Of a stretch of 64,000 nt of DNA, positions 24,870 through 32,289 are shown piece by piece (position 1 is the stretch's first letter; each line of letters begins with the position of its first letter). The notes beneath the pieces are model-generated. The model was not told the DNA's origin, did not search any database, and saw nothing but the letters and a program-made list of their open reading frames with translations. The translations under genes and the position numbers were made by a program. Source of the DNA: Prosthecomicrobium sp. N25 (GTDB lineage Bacteria > Pseudomonadota > Alphaproteobacteria > Rhizobiales > Ancalomicrobiaceae); the NCBI RefSeq assembly GCF_037203705.1, contig NZ_JBBCAT010000007.1, positions 28,499 to 92,498 on the forward strand, written 5' to 3'.

Positions 24870-25334
24870 TCAGCCGCCGCAGCCGCCGATGGTGACCTTC
24901 ACGTTCGCCTTGGCGGTGAAGAGCTTGCCGTCCGACATCTCGGCGACGCAGATCACGTTCTGCGTCTGGGCGAGGCGGATGCGGGTCGACGCCGAGGCCT
25001 TCCCGCTCTCGGGCGTGAACTGGTAGGTCAGCACCTGCGGCAGCGGGTTGCCGTCCGCGAAGACATGCACGGCCTTGACATGGTCCGCCTCCGTCATGGG
25101 GCTTTCCACGTCGATGTTGAGCGGCACCACCAGCCCGTTCTCGGCGATCTGCGGAATGTCGAGCTTGATGCGGCCCTCCGCGAAGCTCTTGTCGCCATAG
25201 AGCTTCTTCAGTTCTCCGGCGACGTCGGCCTCGGTGGCGAGAGCCAGCCGGGGGGCGAGCGCGGCCGCGAAGGCCGCGATGGCCCCGGCGGCGAGAGTCT
25301 GGCGGCGTGTCCACCGCGCTTCCTTGAACTCCAT
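24870..25334 (-). CDS. soxY: SoxY, covalent sulfur-carrier subunit
   Basis: The 154-residue protein has a twin-arginine signal ([20 protein letters not shown]) and ends in GGCGG, the swinging arm whose cysteine carries the sulfur intermediates. The start at 25334 is chosen because GGGAGGAG precedes it and it leaves a normal signal; the frame extends to 25409 without another good start. It is the first gene of the soxYZBCD-cytochrome arm and is divergent from soxA, with a SoxR-type motif in between. Confidence 0.96.
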   Translation of the reverse strand: MEFKEARWTRRQTLAAGAIAAFAAALAPRLALATEADVAGELKKLYGDKSFAEGRIKLDIPQIAENGLVVPLNIDVESPMTEADHVKAVHVFADGNPLPQVLTYQFTPESGKASASTRIRLAQTQNVICVAEMSDGKLFTAKANVKVTIGGCGG

Positions 25335-25410
25335 GTCCGGTCTCCTCCCGTTGCCGTCGTTCCCGGGCTTCCGACGCCGCCCAAAGACGCGCTTTTCAAA
25401 TCGGTTCAAG

Positions 25411-25440
25411 AACTATATGATGGTTTCGGAATATTCAAGG
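25411..25440. promoter_or_regulatory. Candidate SoxR operator in the soxY-soxA divergent region
   Basis: The site begins AACTATAT on the plus strand and contains the palindrome GAATATTC in its second half. It shares its first eight bases and its dyad spacing with sites at 28458 and 30471. It lies 77 bases from the soxY start and about 118 bases before soxA, in the AT-richest part of the gap. It is placed to control both arms; binding by SoxR is inferred. Confidence 0.5.
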
Positions 25441-25557
25441 GGGATCATAAAGCCTCCCGCCGGCCCCCGTCTCCGGGGCCCGCCGCAGGGGGCGATGGTC
25501 GGCCTTCCCCGGGATATCCGCAAGAGGTGCCCTCGGCAGAGGGGCGTGGGAGGAAGC

Positions 25558-26391
25558 ATGAAGCAGCACGTGATGAGAACCGCCGCGGCGCTGGCCCTGG
25601 CGGTGGCCCTGATGCCGTCCGGCGCGGGCCGGGCCCAGGAGGCCGGGTCGAGCGAGGCGGAGATCCAGCGCTATCGCGACATGATCAGCGACCCGATGTC
25701 GAACCCGGGCTTCCTGGCCGTCGACCGGGGCGAGGTCCTGTGGTCGACCAAGCGCGGCACGAAGGACGCCAGCCTGGAGACTTGCGATCTCGGCGAGGGA
25801 CCCGGCAAGCTGGAAGGCGCCTTCGCGCGCCTGCCGCGCTACTTCGCCGACGCCGACAAGGTCATGGACCTGGAGGTCCGGCTCCTGTGGTGCATGGACA
25901 AGATCCAGGGCCTCGACACCAAGGAGGTCGTCGCACGCCGCTTCTCCCGGCCCGGCGTCGCCTCCGACCTGGAGGACCTGACCGCCTACGTCGCCAACAA
26001 GTCGAGCGGGATGAAATACGAGGCCCAGCTGAAGCATCCCCGAGAGAAGGAGATGTTCGAGGCCGGCGAGGCCATGTTCTTCCGCCGGTCCGGCGTGATG
26101 GACTTCTCCTGCGCCACCTGCCACGGCGAGACCGGCCTGCGCATCCGCACCACCAACCTCCCGGACTTCGCCAAGCCCGGCAAGACGGCCCAGGAATCCA
26201 TGGGCTCCTGGCCGACCTACCGCGTGTCGCAGACGGCCTTGCGCACCATGCAGAACCGGCTCTGGGACTGCTTCCGCCAGCAGCGGCTGCCTTCCGTCGA
26301 CTACGGCTCCGACATCGTGACGGCGCTGTCCCTGTACCTCGTCGCCCGCGCCGACGGCGGCGAGATCCTGGTCCCCTCCATCAAGCGCTGA
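25558..26391 (+). CDS. soxA: SoxA, haem c subunit of SoxAX (monohaem form)
   Basis: The 277-residue protein has a signal peptide cleaved near residue 26. Cys76 and Cys112 stand where diheme SoxA carries its first haem and probably form a disulfide instead. The active haem is CATCH at 185-189, and Cys238 in LWDCFRQ is the haem ligand that becomes a persulfide in known SoxA. With SoxX it attaches thiosulfate to the SoxY cysteine. ATG 25558 has GGGAGG before it; the open frame is longer but upstream codons overlap the regulatory region. soxX follows 10 bp later. Confidence 0.95.
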   Translation: MKQHVMRTAAALALAVALMPSGAGRAQEAGSSEAEIQRYRDMISDPMSNPGFLAVDRGEVLWSTKRGTKDASLETCDLGEGPGKLEGAFARLPRYFADADKVMDLEVRLLWCMDKIQGLDTKEVVARRFSRPGVASDLEDLTAYVANKSSGMKYEAQLKHPREKEMFEAGEAMFFRRSGVMDFSCATCHGETGLRIRTTNLPDFAKPGKTAQESMGSWPTYRVSQTALRTMQNRLWDCFRQQRLPSVDYGSDIVTALSLYLVARADGGEILVPSIKR

Positions 26392-26401
26392 GGACGACGC
26401 C

Positions 26402-27040
26402 ATGAAGACACGCCTCATCCCGGCCGCCGCCGTCGCGGCCGCCGCCGTCGTCTCGATCGCCGCCGGCGCCGTCGCGGACGACAAGGCCAAGACTCATCCG
26501 GAGCCGGCGGCCCTCGCCGCCATGATGAAGTCGAGCTGGTCGAAGGTGCAGCCCGACGAGTGGAAGACCCGCCTGGAGACCGACGAGGTCCAGGCGCTCT
26601 GCAACCTCTACCGCAATGCGCCGCCACCGGACGTCGCCGCCAAGATCCAGGCCGCCGCCGCGGCGGGCGTGGTCTATCCTGCCGACGGCAAGGTCGTCGG
26701 CGACTGGAAGAAGGGCCTGGCGCTCGCCAACAACGGCCGCGGGGGCCAGTTCTCCGACGGTCCCGACACGGTGAACGGCGGCAACTGCTATGCGTGCCAC
26801 CAGATGGACCCGAAGGAGGTCAGCTTCGGCACCCTCGGCCCGAGCCTGACCGGCTACGGCAAGGCCAAGGGCTACGCCGCCGCGGCCGCCCGGGACGCCT
26901 ACGCGAAGATCTACAACTCGCACACGACGCTGGCCTGTTCGAACATGCCCCGCTTCGGGCCGTCGAAATTCCTGAGCGAGGCGCAGATCAAGGACGCGGT
27001 CGCGGCCCTGTTCGACCCGGAGTCGCCGGTCAACAAGTAG
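26402..27040 (+). CDS. soxX: SoxX, cytochrome c subunit of SoxAX
   Basis: The 212-residue protein has a signal peptide (AAAVAAAAVVSIAAGAVA). An N-terminal extension of about 85 residues precedes the cytochrome domain, as in the longer SoxX type. The haem site is CYACH at 129-133 and the axial methionine is probably Met182 in CSNMPRFG. It takes the electrons released when SoxA oxidises thiosulfate onto SoxY. GAGGA lies before the ATG. The gene converges with soxW; a perfect hairpin lies between them. Confidence 0.95.
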   Translation: MKTRLIPAAAVAAAAVVSIAAGAVADDKAKTHPEPAALAAMMKSSWSKVQPDEWKTRLETDEVQALCNLYRNAPPPDVAAKIQAAAAAGVVYPADGKVVGDWKKGLALANNGRGGQFSDGPDTVNGGNCYACHQMDPKEVSFGTLGPSLTGYGKAKGYAAAAARDAYAKIYNSHTTLACSNMPRFGPSKFLSEAQIKDAVAALFDPESPVNK

Positions 27041-27051
27041 ACGCACGCCGC

Positions 27052-27075
27052 AGCGGGGGGCTCAGGCCCCCCGCT
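27052..27075. terminator. Perfect GC-rich hairpin between convergent soxX and soxW
   Basis: Arms AGCGGGGGGC and GCCCCCCGCT form a perfect 10-base stem around a TCAG loop. The loop contains the TCA that is the soxW stop codon on the minus strand. Its position 12 bases after soxX and at the end of soxW suggests a bidirectional terminator or mRNA end. No T-run follows on either strand. Confidence 0.55.
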
Positions 27076-27634
27076 TGCGCAGCCAGTCCTGGAAGCTGCC
27101 GGCCTCGTAGCCCTTCTCCCGGACGAACCTGAACATCGCCAGGAACGGCTCCGGCTTCAGGTAGCCGGGAATGCGGGCGACCTCGCGCACCTGCGGAGCC
27201 TTGCCCTTCAGGCCCTCGGCGGCTTCGGGGAAGAACTGGACCGTCGGCGTGAAGCGGACCGCATACTTCTCCCCGAAGGCCTTCTCGCCGAGCCTCTCGC
27301 CGTCGAAGTCCGTCACCTCGCGCGCGCCGATGTGGTTGAGGTGGAGGATGACGAAATTATCCCGGACGTAGCCCTCGATGGCCGGGTCGGCGAAGTTCAC
27401 CGTATGCAGCTCCTTGCAATACGGGCATCCCTTCAGCCCCCACAGGACCGCGAAGCGCTTGCCGTCCTGCGTCGCCTGGGCGAGATCCTCCGACAGGTCG
27501 AGGAAGCTCTCCAGGAACCACGGCAGCTGGTAGAGCCCGGACTCGTCCGGGACGGGCGCGGCCCCGGCCGGAGCGGGCCGGCCGGCCAGGACGGTGGCGC
27601 CGGTCGCGGCGAGAAGATGGCGGCGGGAAATCAT
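27062..27634 (-). CDS. soxW: SoxW-like exported thioredoxin
   Basis: The 190-residue protein has an exported N-terminus with twin arginines (ISRRHLLAATGATVLAG). The thioredoxin domain has the redox pair in GCPYCKEL (Cys70, Cys73) and the cis-proline in RFTPTVQFF. SoxW is thought to receive electrons from the membrane protein SoxV and keep Sox carrier cysteines reduced in the periplasm. It lies 22 bp after soxV in the same direction, so the pair is a transcription unit. Confidence 0.88.
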   Translation of the reverse strand: MISRRHLLAATGATVLAGRPAPAGAAPVPDESGLYQLPWFLESFLDLSEDLAQATQDGKRFAVLWGLKGCPYCKELHTVNFADPAIEGYVRDNFVILHLNHIGAREVTDFDGERLGEKAFGEKYAVRFTPTVQFFPEAAEGLKGKAPQVREVARIPGYLKPEPFLAMFRFVREKGYEAGSFQDWLRKRGA

Positions 27635-27656
27635 CGAAGTCCTCCCTTTTGTCTTG

Positions 27657-28394
27657 TCAGCCGATCCGTCCGAGCGCGGGAAATGTGTCGAGGAGCCACT
27701 GCCCGACGGTCGGCATGCTCCCGGTCACGAAGAGAAGGCCGGTCACCACGAGCACGCCGCCGGTCGCCTTCTCGACCACGCCGAGGTACCGCCGGAACCG
27801 CCCCGCGAGCCGCAGGAACGGCCCCGCGAAGGCCGCGGCAGCCATGAACGGCAGACCGATCCCGGCGGCATAGACGGCGAGCAGCCCCGCCCCCTTCGCG
27901 GCCCCGTCCGACTGGGCCGCGACCAACAGGATCGTGGTCAGCACGGGCCCGACGCAGGGTGTCCACCCGAACCCGAAGGCAAGGCCGACCAGATAGGCCC
28001 CGGCGAGGCCCGCGGGCCTGCGATCCACCTGCAGGCGGGCCTCGCGATGGAGCAGCCCGATGCGCAGCACGCCGAGGAAATGCAGACCCATCACCCCCAC
28101 GGCGACGCCCGACAGGATGGTGAGGAGACGCAGGTGCTCCGCCAGGAGCCGGCCCACCTGACTGGCGGTGGCCCCGAGCGCGACGAACACCGTTCCGAAG
28201 CCGAGCACGAACGCGACGGCGACCGTCAAGAGACGCAGCCGCGCGGTGCCCTCCCGCTCCGAACCGGCGAGTTGCTCCATGCCCATCCCGGCCAGGAAGC
28301 ACAGATAGGGCGGGACCAGCGGCAGCACGCAGGGCGACAGGAACGACGCGAGGCCGGCCGCGAAGGCTGCGGGCAGGGACACGTCGAAATCCAT
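27657..28394 (-). CDS. soxV: SoxV, CcdA-type thiol-electron transporter
   Basis: The 245-residue integral membrane protein of about six helices has the CcdA/DsbD hallmark cysteines: Cys22 in FLSPCVLPLVP and Cys147 in GWTPCVGP. It carries electrons from cytosolic thioredoxin across the membrane, here most likely to SoxW. ATG 28394 is preceded by AGAGGA; the longer frame to 28523 would run through the regulatory region. The gene is divergent from soxS and shares its upstream region. Confidence 0.92.
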   Translation of the reverse strand: MDFDVSLPAAFAAGLASFLSPCVLPLVPPYLCFLAGMGMEQLAGSEREGTARLRLLTVAVAFVLGFGTVFVALGATASQVGRLLAEHLRLLTILSGVAVGVMGLHFLGVLRIGLLHREARLQVDRRPAGLAGAYLVGLAFGFGWTPCVGPVLTTILLVAAQSDGAAKGAGLLAVYAAGIGLPFMAAAAFAGPFLRLAGRFRRYLGVVEKATGGVLVVTGLLFVTGSMPTVGQWLLDTFPALGRIG

Positions 28395-28457
28395 CGGGTC
28401 CTCTGGGAGATTGACCGCGGCCGGGCGCCGCCGACACTGGCGCCGCGCGCGATCCTC

Positions 28458-28487
28458 AACTATATTCACTTTCCATGATAAAGATAG
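28458..28487. promoter_or_regulatory. Candidate SoxR operator in the soxV-soxS divergent region
   Basis: The site begins AACTATATTC on the plus strand and has ATAAAG at the spacing where site 30471 has ATATAG, giving a partial CTATAT-N12-ATATAG dyad. It lies about 64 bases from the soxV start and 64 before soxS, so it could control both directions, including soxR itself. Assignment to SoxR is inference from position and repetition. Confidence 0.5.
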
Positions 28488-28521
28488 GGGCCGCGGGATG
28501 CCGGGCCGCAGGGGCGAGCAC

Positions 28522-28884
28522 ATGCACGTGCGTCTGACGATGATCGGGTTCGCCGCGGTGCTCCTTCTCGCGGGTGCCGAGGCGAGAGCCGCCGAGCTCC
28601 TGATGGTGGAGCGGACCGGCTGTGCCTGGTGCGAGCGCTGGCGAGCCCAGGTCGGGCCCGTCTACCCGAAGACAGACGAGGGGCGGACCGCGCCCCTGCG
28701 CCGCGCCGATCTCGACCGGATGCCGGAGGACCTCAGCCTGGCCGGCCCGGTCGTGTTCACCCCGACCTTCATCCTGGTCGACGACGGCCGCGAGATCGGA
28801 CGCATCACGGGCTACGCTGACGAGTCCATGTTCTGGGGCCTGCTCGGCTCGCTCCTGAGGAAGCACGCCGGCGGCGCCGGCTAG
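28522..28884 (+). CDS. soxS: SoxS-like periplasmic thiol-disulfide protein
   Basis: The 120-residue protein has a signal peptide (MHVRLTMIGFAAVLLLAGAEARA) and a thioredoxin-like domain with the redox pair Cys34/Cys37 in RTGCAWCERW. The cis-proline region is VVFTPTFILVDDGREIGRI in pieces. SoxS of Paracoccus reactivates SoxYZ by reducing it; the same role fits here. ATG 28522 is taken because AGGGGCGAG precedes it and it gives a clean signal; ATG 28498 is an alternative. soxR follows 23 bp later. Confidence 0.85.
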   Translation: MHVRLTMIGFAAVLLLAGAEARAAELLMVERTGCAWCERWRAQVGPVYPKTDEGRTAPLRRADLDRMPEDLSLAGPVVFTPTFILVDDGREIGRITGYADESMFWGLLGSLLRKHAGGAG

Positions 28885-28907
28885 GCGAGGAGGATCGCGA
28901 GGACCCG

Positions 28908-29300
28908 ATGACCAGGATCGTATCGGAACGCATCGAGCGCGAGCTGGAGGGCGGCGCCGAGTTCTCTCCGGAACTCGAGCAGCTCATGCGGCGCGCCCGC
29001 GACGCCAGCGATTTCCTGAAGGCGATCTCGCACGAGAGCCGGCTGATCGTCCTGTGCCTCCTGTCCGAGAAGGAGCGCTCCGTCTCCGACCTCGAGCGCA
29101 TCCTGTCGCTCCGCCAGCCGACGATCTCCCAGCAGCTCGCCCGCCTGCGCGAGGACGAGCTCGTCACCACCCGCCGGGACGGCAACACCATCTACTACAG
29201 CCTCGCCAACGACGACGTCCGGCGCGTCATCGCCCTCGTCTACTCCATCTTCTGCCACCCCGCCTTCGACCGGTCCGAGAAGGCGCCCGCGGGCCGCTGA
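28908..29300 (+). CDS. soxR: SoxR, ArsR-family repressor of sox genes
   Basis: The 130-residue winged-helix regulator has the recognition helix in LRQPTISQQLARLREDELV and the wing RRDGNTIYYSL. Cys50 (LIVLCLL) and Cys116 (YSIFCHP) are 66 residues apart, exactly the spacing of Cys41 and Cys107 in the persulfide sensor SqrR and its relatives. A polysulfide cross-link between them would release DNA. It lies in the soxS-soxR-yeeE unit and probably regulates the three AACTATAT sites in the cluster. Confidence 0.92.
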   Translation: MTRIVSERIERELEGGAEFSPELEQLMRRARDASDFLKAISHESRLIVLCLLSEKERSVSDLERILSLRQPTISQQLARLREDELVTTRRDGNTIYYSLANDDVRRVIALVYSIFCHPAFDRSEKAPAGR

Positions 29301-29330
29301 CGGCTGGCCCGGCGCCGGAGGACGCCCGCC

Positions 29331-30428
29331 ATGGTGCACCCCGAATGGGCCGTCGGACTTTCCGGCTTCGCCACCGGCGCGGTCTGCGGCTTCGCCTTGC
29401 GGCGCGGCCGGCTCTGCACCTTCGGCGCCATCGAGGACTGGGTGACGGCGGGCGACACCCGCCGCCTCAAGGTCTTCGCCCTCGGGCTCGCCATCGCGCT
29501 GGCGGGAACCCAGGGGCTCGTCCTCGCCGGCCTCCTCGATCCGGCGGCGACCACCTACGTGCCGGCCGCGCTGCCGCTCCTCTCGATCGCCCTCGGCGGC
29601 CTCCTGTTCGGGATCGGCATGTCGCTGATCGGCACCTGCGGCATCGGTTCCCTGGTCCGGCTCGGCGGCGGCGACCTGCGCAGCCTGGTGGTGATCCTCG
29701 TCTTCGGCGCGGTCGCCTACGCGAGCCTGCGCGGCATCCTGTCGGGTTTCAGGATCGGCACCCTCGAGGCCATCCAGGTTCCCCTGCCGGACGGTCGGCG
29801 CGCAGACCTCGCCGACATGGCGCAGGCCGCCATCGGACCGCTCGGGCGCCCGGCGCTGGCCGGGGCGCTGCTGCTCGGCCTCGCCGCCTGGGCCCTCTCC
29901 GACCGGCGCCTCGCCCGCACGCCGCGGCTCGTCGGCGCCGGCGCGGCGCTCGGCCTGGGCGTGGTGGCCGGCTGGGTGGCCACGGGCGTCCTGGTCGACG
30001 AGTTCGCCACACCGAGACCCCAGAGCCTGACCTTCGTCGGGCCGGTCGCGCGGGCCCTCTTCGGGATTGTCGCGGCCACCGACAGCCTCGCTGACTTTGG
30101 CGTGGCGAGCGTCTTCGGTGTCGTGGCCGGGTCCGGCCTCGCGGCCGTCCGGGGCCGGCAGTTCCACTGGGAGGCCTTCGACGACCCGCGCGAGATGCGC
30201 CGCCATCTGCTCGGGGCCGCCCTGATGGGCTTCGGCGGTGTCGCGGCCGGGGGCTGCACCATCGGGCAAGGGCTGACGGCCGGATCGCTGCTCGCCCTCA
30301 GCTGGCCCGTCGCGCTGGCGGGCATCTTCCTCGGCGCGCGCCTCGGCATCTACTTCGTCCTGGAAGGCCGCCTCTCCGACGCGCTGCGGGACACCTTCCC
30401 ACGTGTTTTCCGCCGCACGCAGCCCTGA
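29331..30428 (+). CDS. YeeE/YedE (TsuA-like) sulfur transporter 1
   Basis: The 365-residue integral membrane protein has about ten hydrophobic segments and three cysteine motifs typical of the YeeE/YedE family: RRGRLCTFG, GTCGIGS and GGCTIGQG. The characterised relative TsuA imports thiosulfate through a cysteine relay. In Sox clusters these proteins (SoxT) are thought to move a sulfur species and to influence SoxR signalling. GGAGGA precedes the ATG, 30 bp after soxR, so it is probably co-transcribed with soxS-soxR. Confidence 0.9.
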   Translation: MVHPEWAVGLSGFATGAVCGFALRRGRLCTFGAIEDWVTAGDTRRLKVFALGLAIALAGTQGLVLAGLLDPAATTYVPAALPLLSIALGGLLFGIGMSLIGTCGIGSLVRLGGGDLRSLVVILVFGAVAYASLRGILSGFRIGTLEAIQVPLPDGRRADLADMAQAAIGPLGRPALAGALLLGLAAWALSDRRLARTPRLVGAGAALGLGVVAGWVATGVLVDEFATPRPQSLTFVGPVARALFGIVAATDSLADFGVASVFGVVAGSGLAAVRGRQFHWEAFDDPREMRRHLLGAALMGFGGVAAGGCTIGQGLTAGSLLALSWPVALAGIFLGARLGIYFVLEGRLSDALRDTFPRVFRRTQP

Positions 30429-30437
30429 CCGCGCCGA

Positions 30438-30451
30438 TTGACGCCGATCAA
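30438..30451. promoter_or_regulatory. FNR/FixK-type box upstream of YeeE/YedE 2
   Basis: TTGAC-GCCG-ATCAA matches the FNR/FixK dyad TTGA-N6-TCAA in both half-sites. It lies 76 bases before the start of the second YeeE gene and 20 bases before a SoxR-type motif, in a short intergenic region. Oxygen-dependent control is inferred. Confidence 0.55.
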
Positions 30452-30470
30452 GGCCCGGCCGCCGCCTCCG

Positions 30471-30500
30471 AACTATATTCGCGTTCTCTGATATAGAAGT
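30471..30500. promoter_or_regulatory. Candidate SoxR operator upstream of YeeE/YedE 2
   Basis: This is the best copy of the shared motif: AACTATATTC on the left and ATATAG on the right, giving a perfect CTATAT-N12-ATATAG dyad. It ends 13 bases before the ATG at 30514, a position where a bound repressor would block transcription. The FNR/FixK-type box lies just upstream. Confidence 0.55.
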
Positions 30501-30513
30501 TCGGGAGATCGAC

Positions 30514-31596
30514 ATGCCGTTGGATTGGCTCGTCGAGCGCATCGGCGAGGGTCCCGCGGCCGCGCTCGGTGCCCTCGTCCTCGGCGTGGTGTTCGGCTTC
30601 GCGGCCGAGCGCAGCCGCTTCTGCCTGCGGGCGGCCGTGCTCGATTTCGTTCGCGGCGACTTCGGCCGCCGGCTCGCCGTCTGGCTCCTGGCCTTTTCGA
30701 CCGCGGTCCTCATGACCCAGGCCGCCCTCGCGCTCGGGCTCCTCGGGACGAGCGGCATCCGCCAGCTGACCAGCCGCATCAGCCTGTCCGGCGCCATCAT
30801 CGGCGGAGCCCTGTTCGGGGCCGGCATGGTGCTGGCGCGCGGCTGCGCCAGCCGGCTGCTCGTCCTCTGCGCCACCGGCAACTTGCGTTCCCTGCTGTCC
30901 GGCCTCGTCTTCGCGGTGTCGGCCCAGGCCGCCCTGCGCGGCATCCTCTCGCCGCTGCGAGACCGGCTCGCGGCACTGTGGACCGTCGACGACCCGGGCG
31001 TCATGGACGCCGCGGCGGCCCTCGGGCTCGACCGGTCCGGGTCCGCCCTCGTCGGCCTCCTGTGGCTCGCCGCGGGTCTCCTCTTCGCCGTCCGAAGCCG
31101 CCTGTCGGCGACCGAATGGCTCGGCGCCGTCGGCGTGGGGGCGACGGTCGCGGCCGGCTGGGTCTTCACCGACAGCCTGGCGGCCGCGAGCTTCGATCCG
31201 ACCCCGGTCCGCAGCCTCTCCTTCACGGGCCCGTCGGCCAACACCCTGATGTTCGTGCTGAGCCCGCCCGGCCGCGGGCTCGAGTTCGACACCGCGCTGG
31301 TCCCGGGCGTCTTCCTCGGCGCCCTCCTGGGCGGCCTCGTCGGGGGCGACCTGAAGCTCGAGGGCTTCCGCGACGGCCAGTCCATGCGCCGCTCGATCGC
31401 CGGCGCGGTCATGATGGGTTTCGGCGGTATGTTGGCGGGTGGCTGCGCCGTCGGGGCCGGCGTCTCCGGCGCCGCCGTCTTCGCGACGGTCGCCTGGGTC
31501 ACCCTCTTGGCCATGTGGACCGGCGCCGCTGTGGCCGATCGCCTGGTCGACCGCACCCCCGCGCCCCTGCCCGGCCCCGGCGCCGTCCTGTCCTGA
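30514..31596 (+). CDS. YeeE/YedE (TsuA-like) sulfur transporter 2
   Basis: The 360-residue membrane protein belongs to the same family as its upstream neighbour but is clearly diverged. Cysteine motifs are ERSRFCLRAA, ARGCASR and GGCAVGAG. It has its own leader region with an FNR/FixK-type box and a SoxR-type operator, so it can be expressed apart from the first paralogue. A role in uptake or export of a sulfur species (thiosulfate, sulfite or sulfane sulfur) is inferred. GGGAG precedes the ATG. Confidence 0.9.
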   Translation: MPLDWLVERIGEGPAAALGALVLGVVFGFAAERSRFCLRAAVLDFVRGDFGRRLAVWLLAFSTAVLMTQAALALGLLGTSGIRQLTSRISLSGAIIGGALFGAGMVLARGCASRLLVLCATGNLRSLLSGLVFAVSAQAALRGILSPLRDRLAALWTVDDPGVMDAAAALGLDRSGSALVGLLWLAAGLLFAVRSRLSATEWLGAVGVGATVAAGWVFTDSLAAASFDPTPVRSLSFTGPSANTLMFVLSPPGRGLEFDTALVPGVFLGALLGGLVGGDLKLEGFRDGQSMRRSIAGAVMMGFGGMLAGGCAVGAGVSGAAVFATVAWVTLLAMWTGAAVADRLVDRTPAPLPGPGAVLS

Positions 31597-31623
31597 GACG
31601 GAGGCGCAGCCTCATGCTGGCGA

Positions 31624-31644
31624 CACGAAAGTCGGACCTTCGTG
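31624..31644. terminator. Possible terminator hairpin between convergent YeeE 2 and DUF411 genes
   Basis: CACGAA and TTCGTG form a six-base perfect stem around a nine-base interior. It lies in the short convergent gap. No T-run follows, so support is weak. Confidence 0.3.
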
Positions 31645-31652
31645 CGTCCGGT

Positions 31653-32117
31653 CTAGACGGGCTTGTCGCCGAGATAGCGGGCGAAGGGCGTGGTGCCGGA
31701 AGGCCCGAAGGCGACGACCTCGTAGGCCTCCGGGGCCATGTTCGCCACCTCCATCCCAGGCGATCCGATCGGCATGCCGGGGACGGCGAGGCCGACGGCC
31801 TTCGGGCGGTCGGCGAGCAGGCGCTCGATCTCGGCGGCCGGGACATGGCCCTCGATCACGTAGCCGTCGACCACCGCCGTGTGGCAGGACCAGAGATCCC
31901 GGGGAATCCCGCGCGCCTTCTTTACCGGCTCGAGCCGGTCGTTCTCGATCACGCGGACCGGAAAGCCGGCCGCCCTCAGGTGCTCGACCCAAGCGTTGCA
32001 GCAGCCGCAGGACGGGTCCTTCTCGACGATCACGAGCGGCTTCTTTCCGACGGCGGCCCGAGCCGGAGCGGCGCCGAAAGCCAGCAGGCCAGCGAGGAGG
32101 ACACGGCGGTTCAGCAT
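31653..32117 (-). CDS. DUF411 periplasmic metal-binding protein
   Basis: The 154-residue protein has a signal peptide (RRVLLAGLLAFGAAPARA) and the DUF411 core: DPSCGCCNAWVEHL near residue 36, then WSCHTAVVDGYVIEGHVPA and AVPGMPIGSPGME. Cysteines, histidine and methionines suggest copper or another soft metal. Relatives are often linked to copper resistance and sometimes occur near sulfur-oxidation genes. It converges with YeeE 2. Upstream at 32208 is a near-match to an FNR/FixK box. Confidence 0.88.
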   Translation of the reverse strand: MLNRRVLLAGLLAFGAAPARAAVGKKPLVIVEKDPSCGCCNAWVEHLRAAGFPVRVIENDRLEPVKKARGIPRDLWSCHTAVVDGYVIEGHVPAAEIERLLADRPKAVGLAVPGMPIGSPGMEVANMAPEAYEVVAFGPSGTTPFARYLGDKPV

Positions 32118-32207
32118 GCGGGTCTCCGGAACGGCACAGGGGCGGGCTGCGGGAGCGTAGCCCTGGCGATTATTGAATGTAACCTAGCCGGCCCGGCAGG
32201 AAAGACC

Positions 32208-32221
32208 TTGACAAAGATCAG
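32208..32221. promoter_or_regulatory. Near-match FNR/FixK box upstream of DUF411 gene
   Basis: The plus strand reads TTGAC-AAAG-ATCAG: one half-site (TTGA) is perfect and the other (TCAG) differs in its last base from TTGA-N6-TCAA. It lies 91 bases upstream of the DUF411 start. It resembles the better box at 30438. Confidence 0.35.
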
Positions 32222-32289
32222 GCGGCGGCCGGCGGATCAGGGCCGGTCCGCAGCGCCATGCGCTGGAGGACCGCATCCCGCGGCACCGG

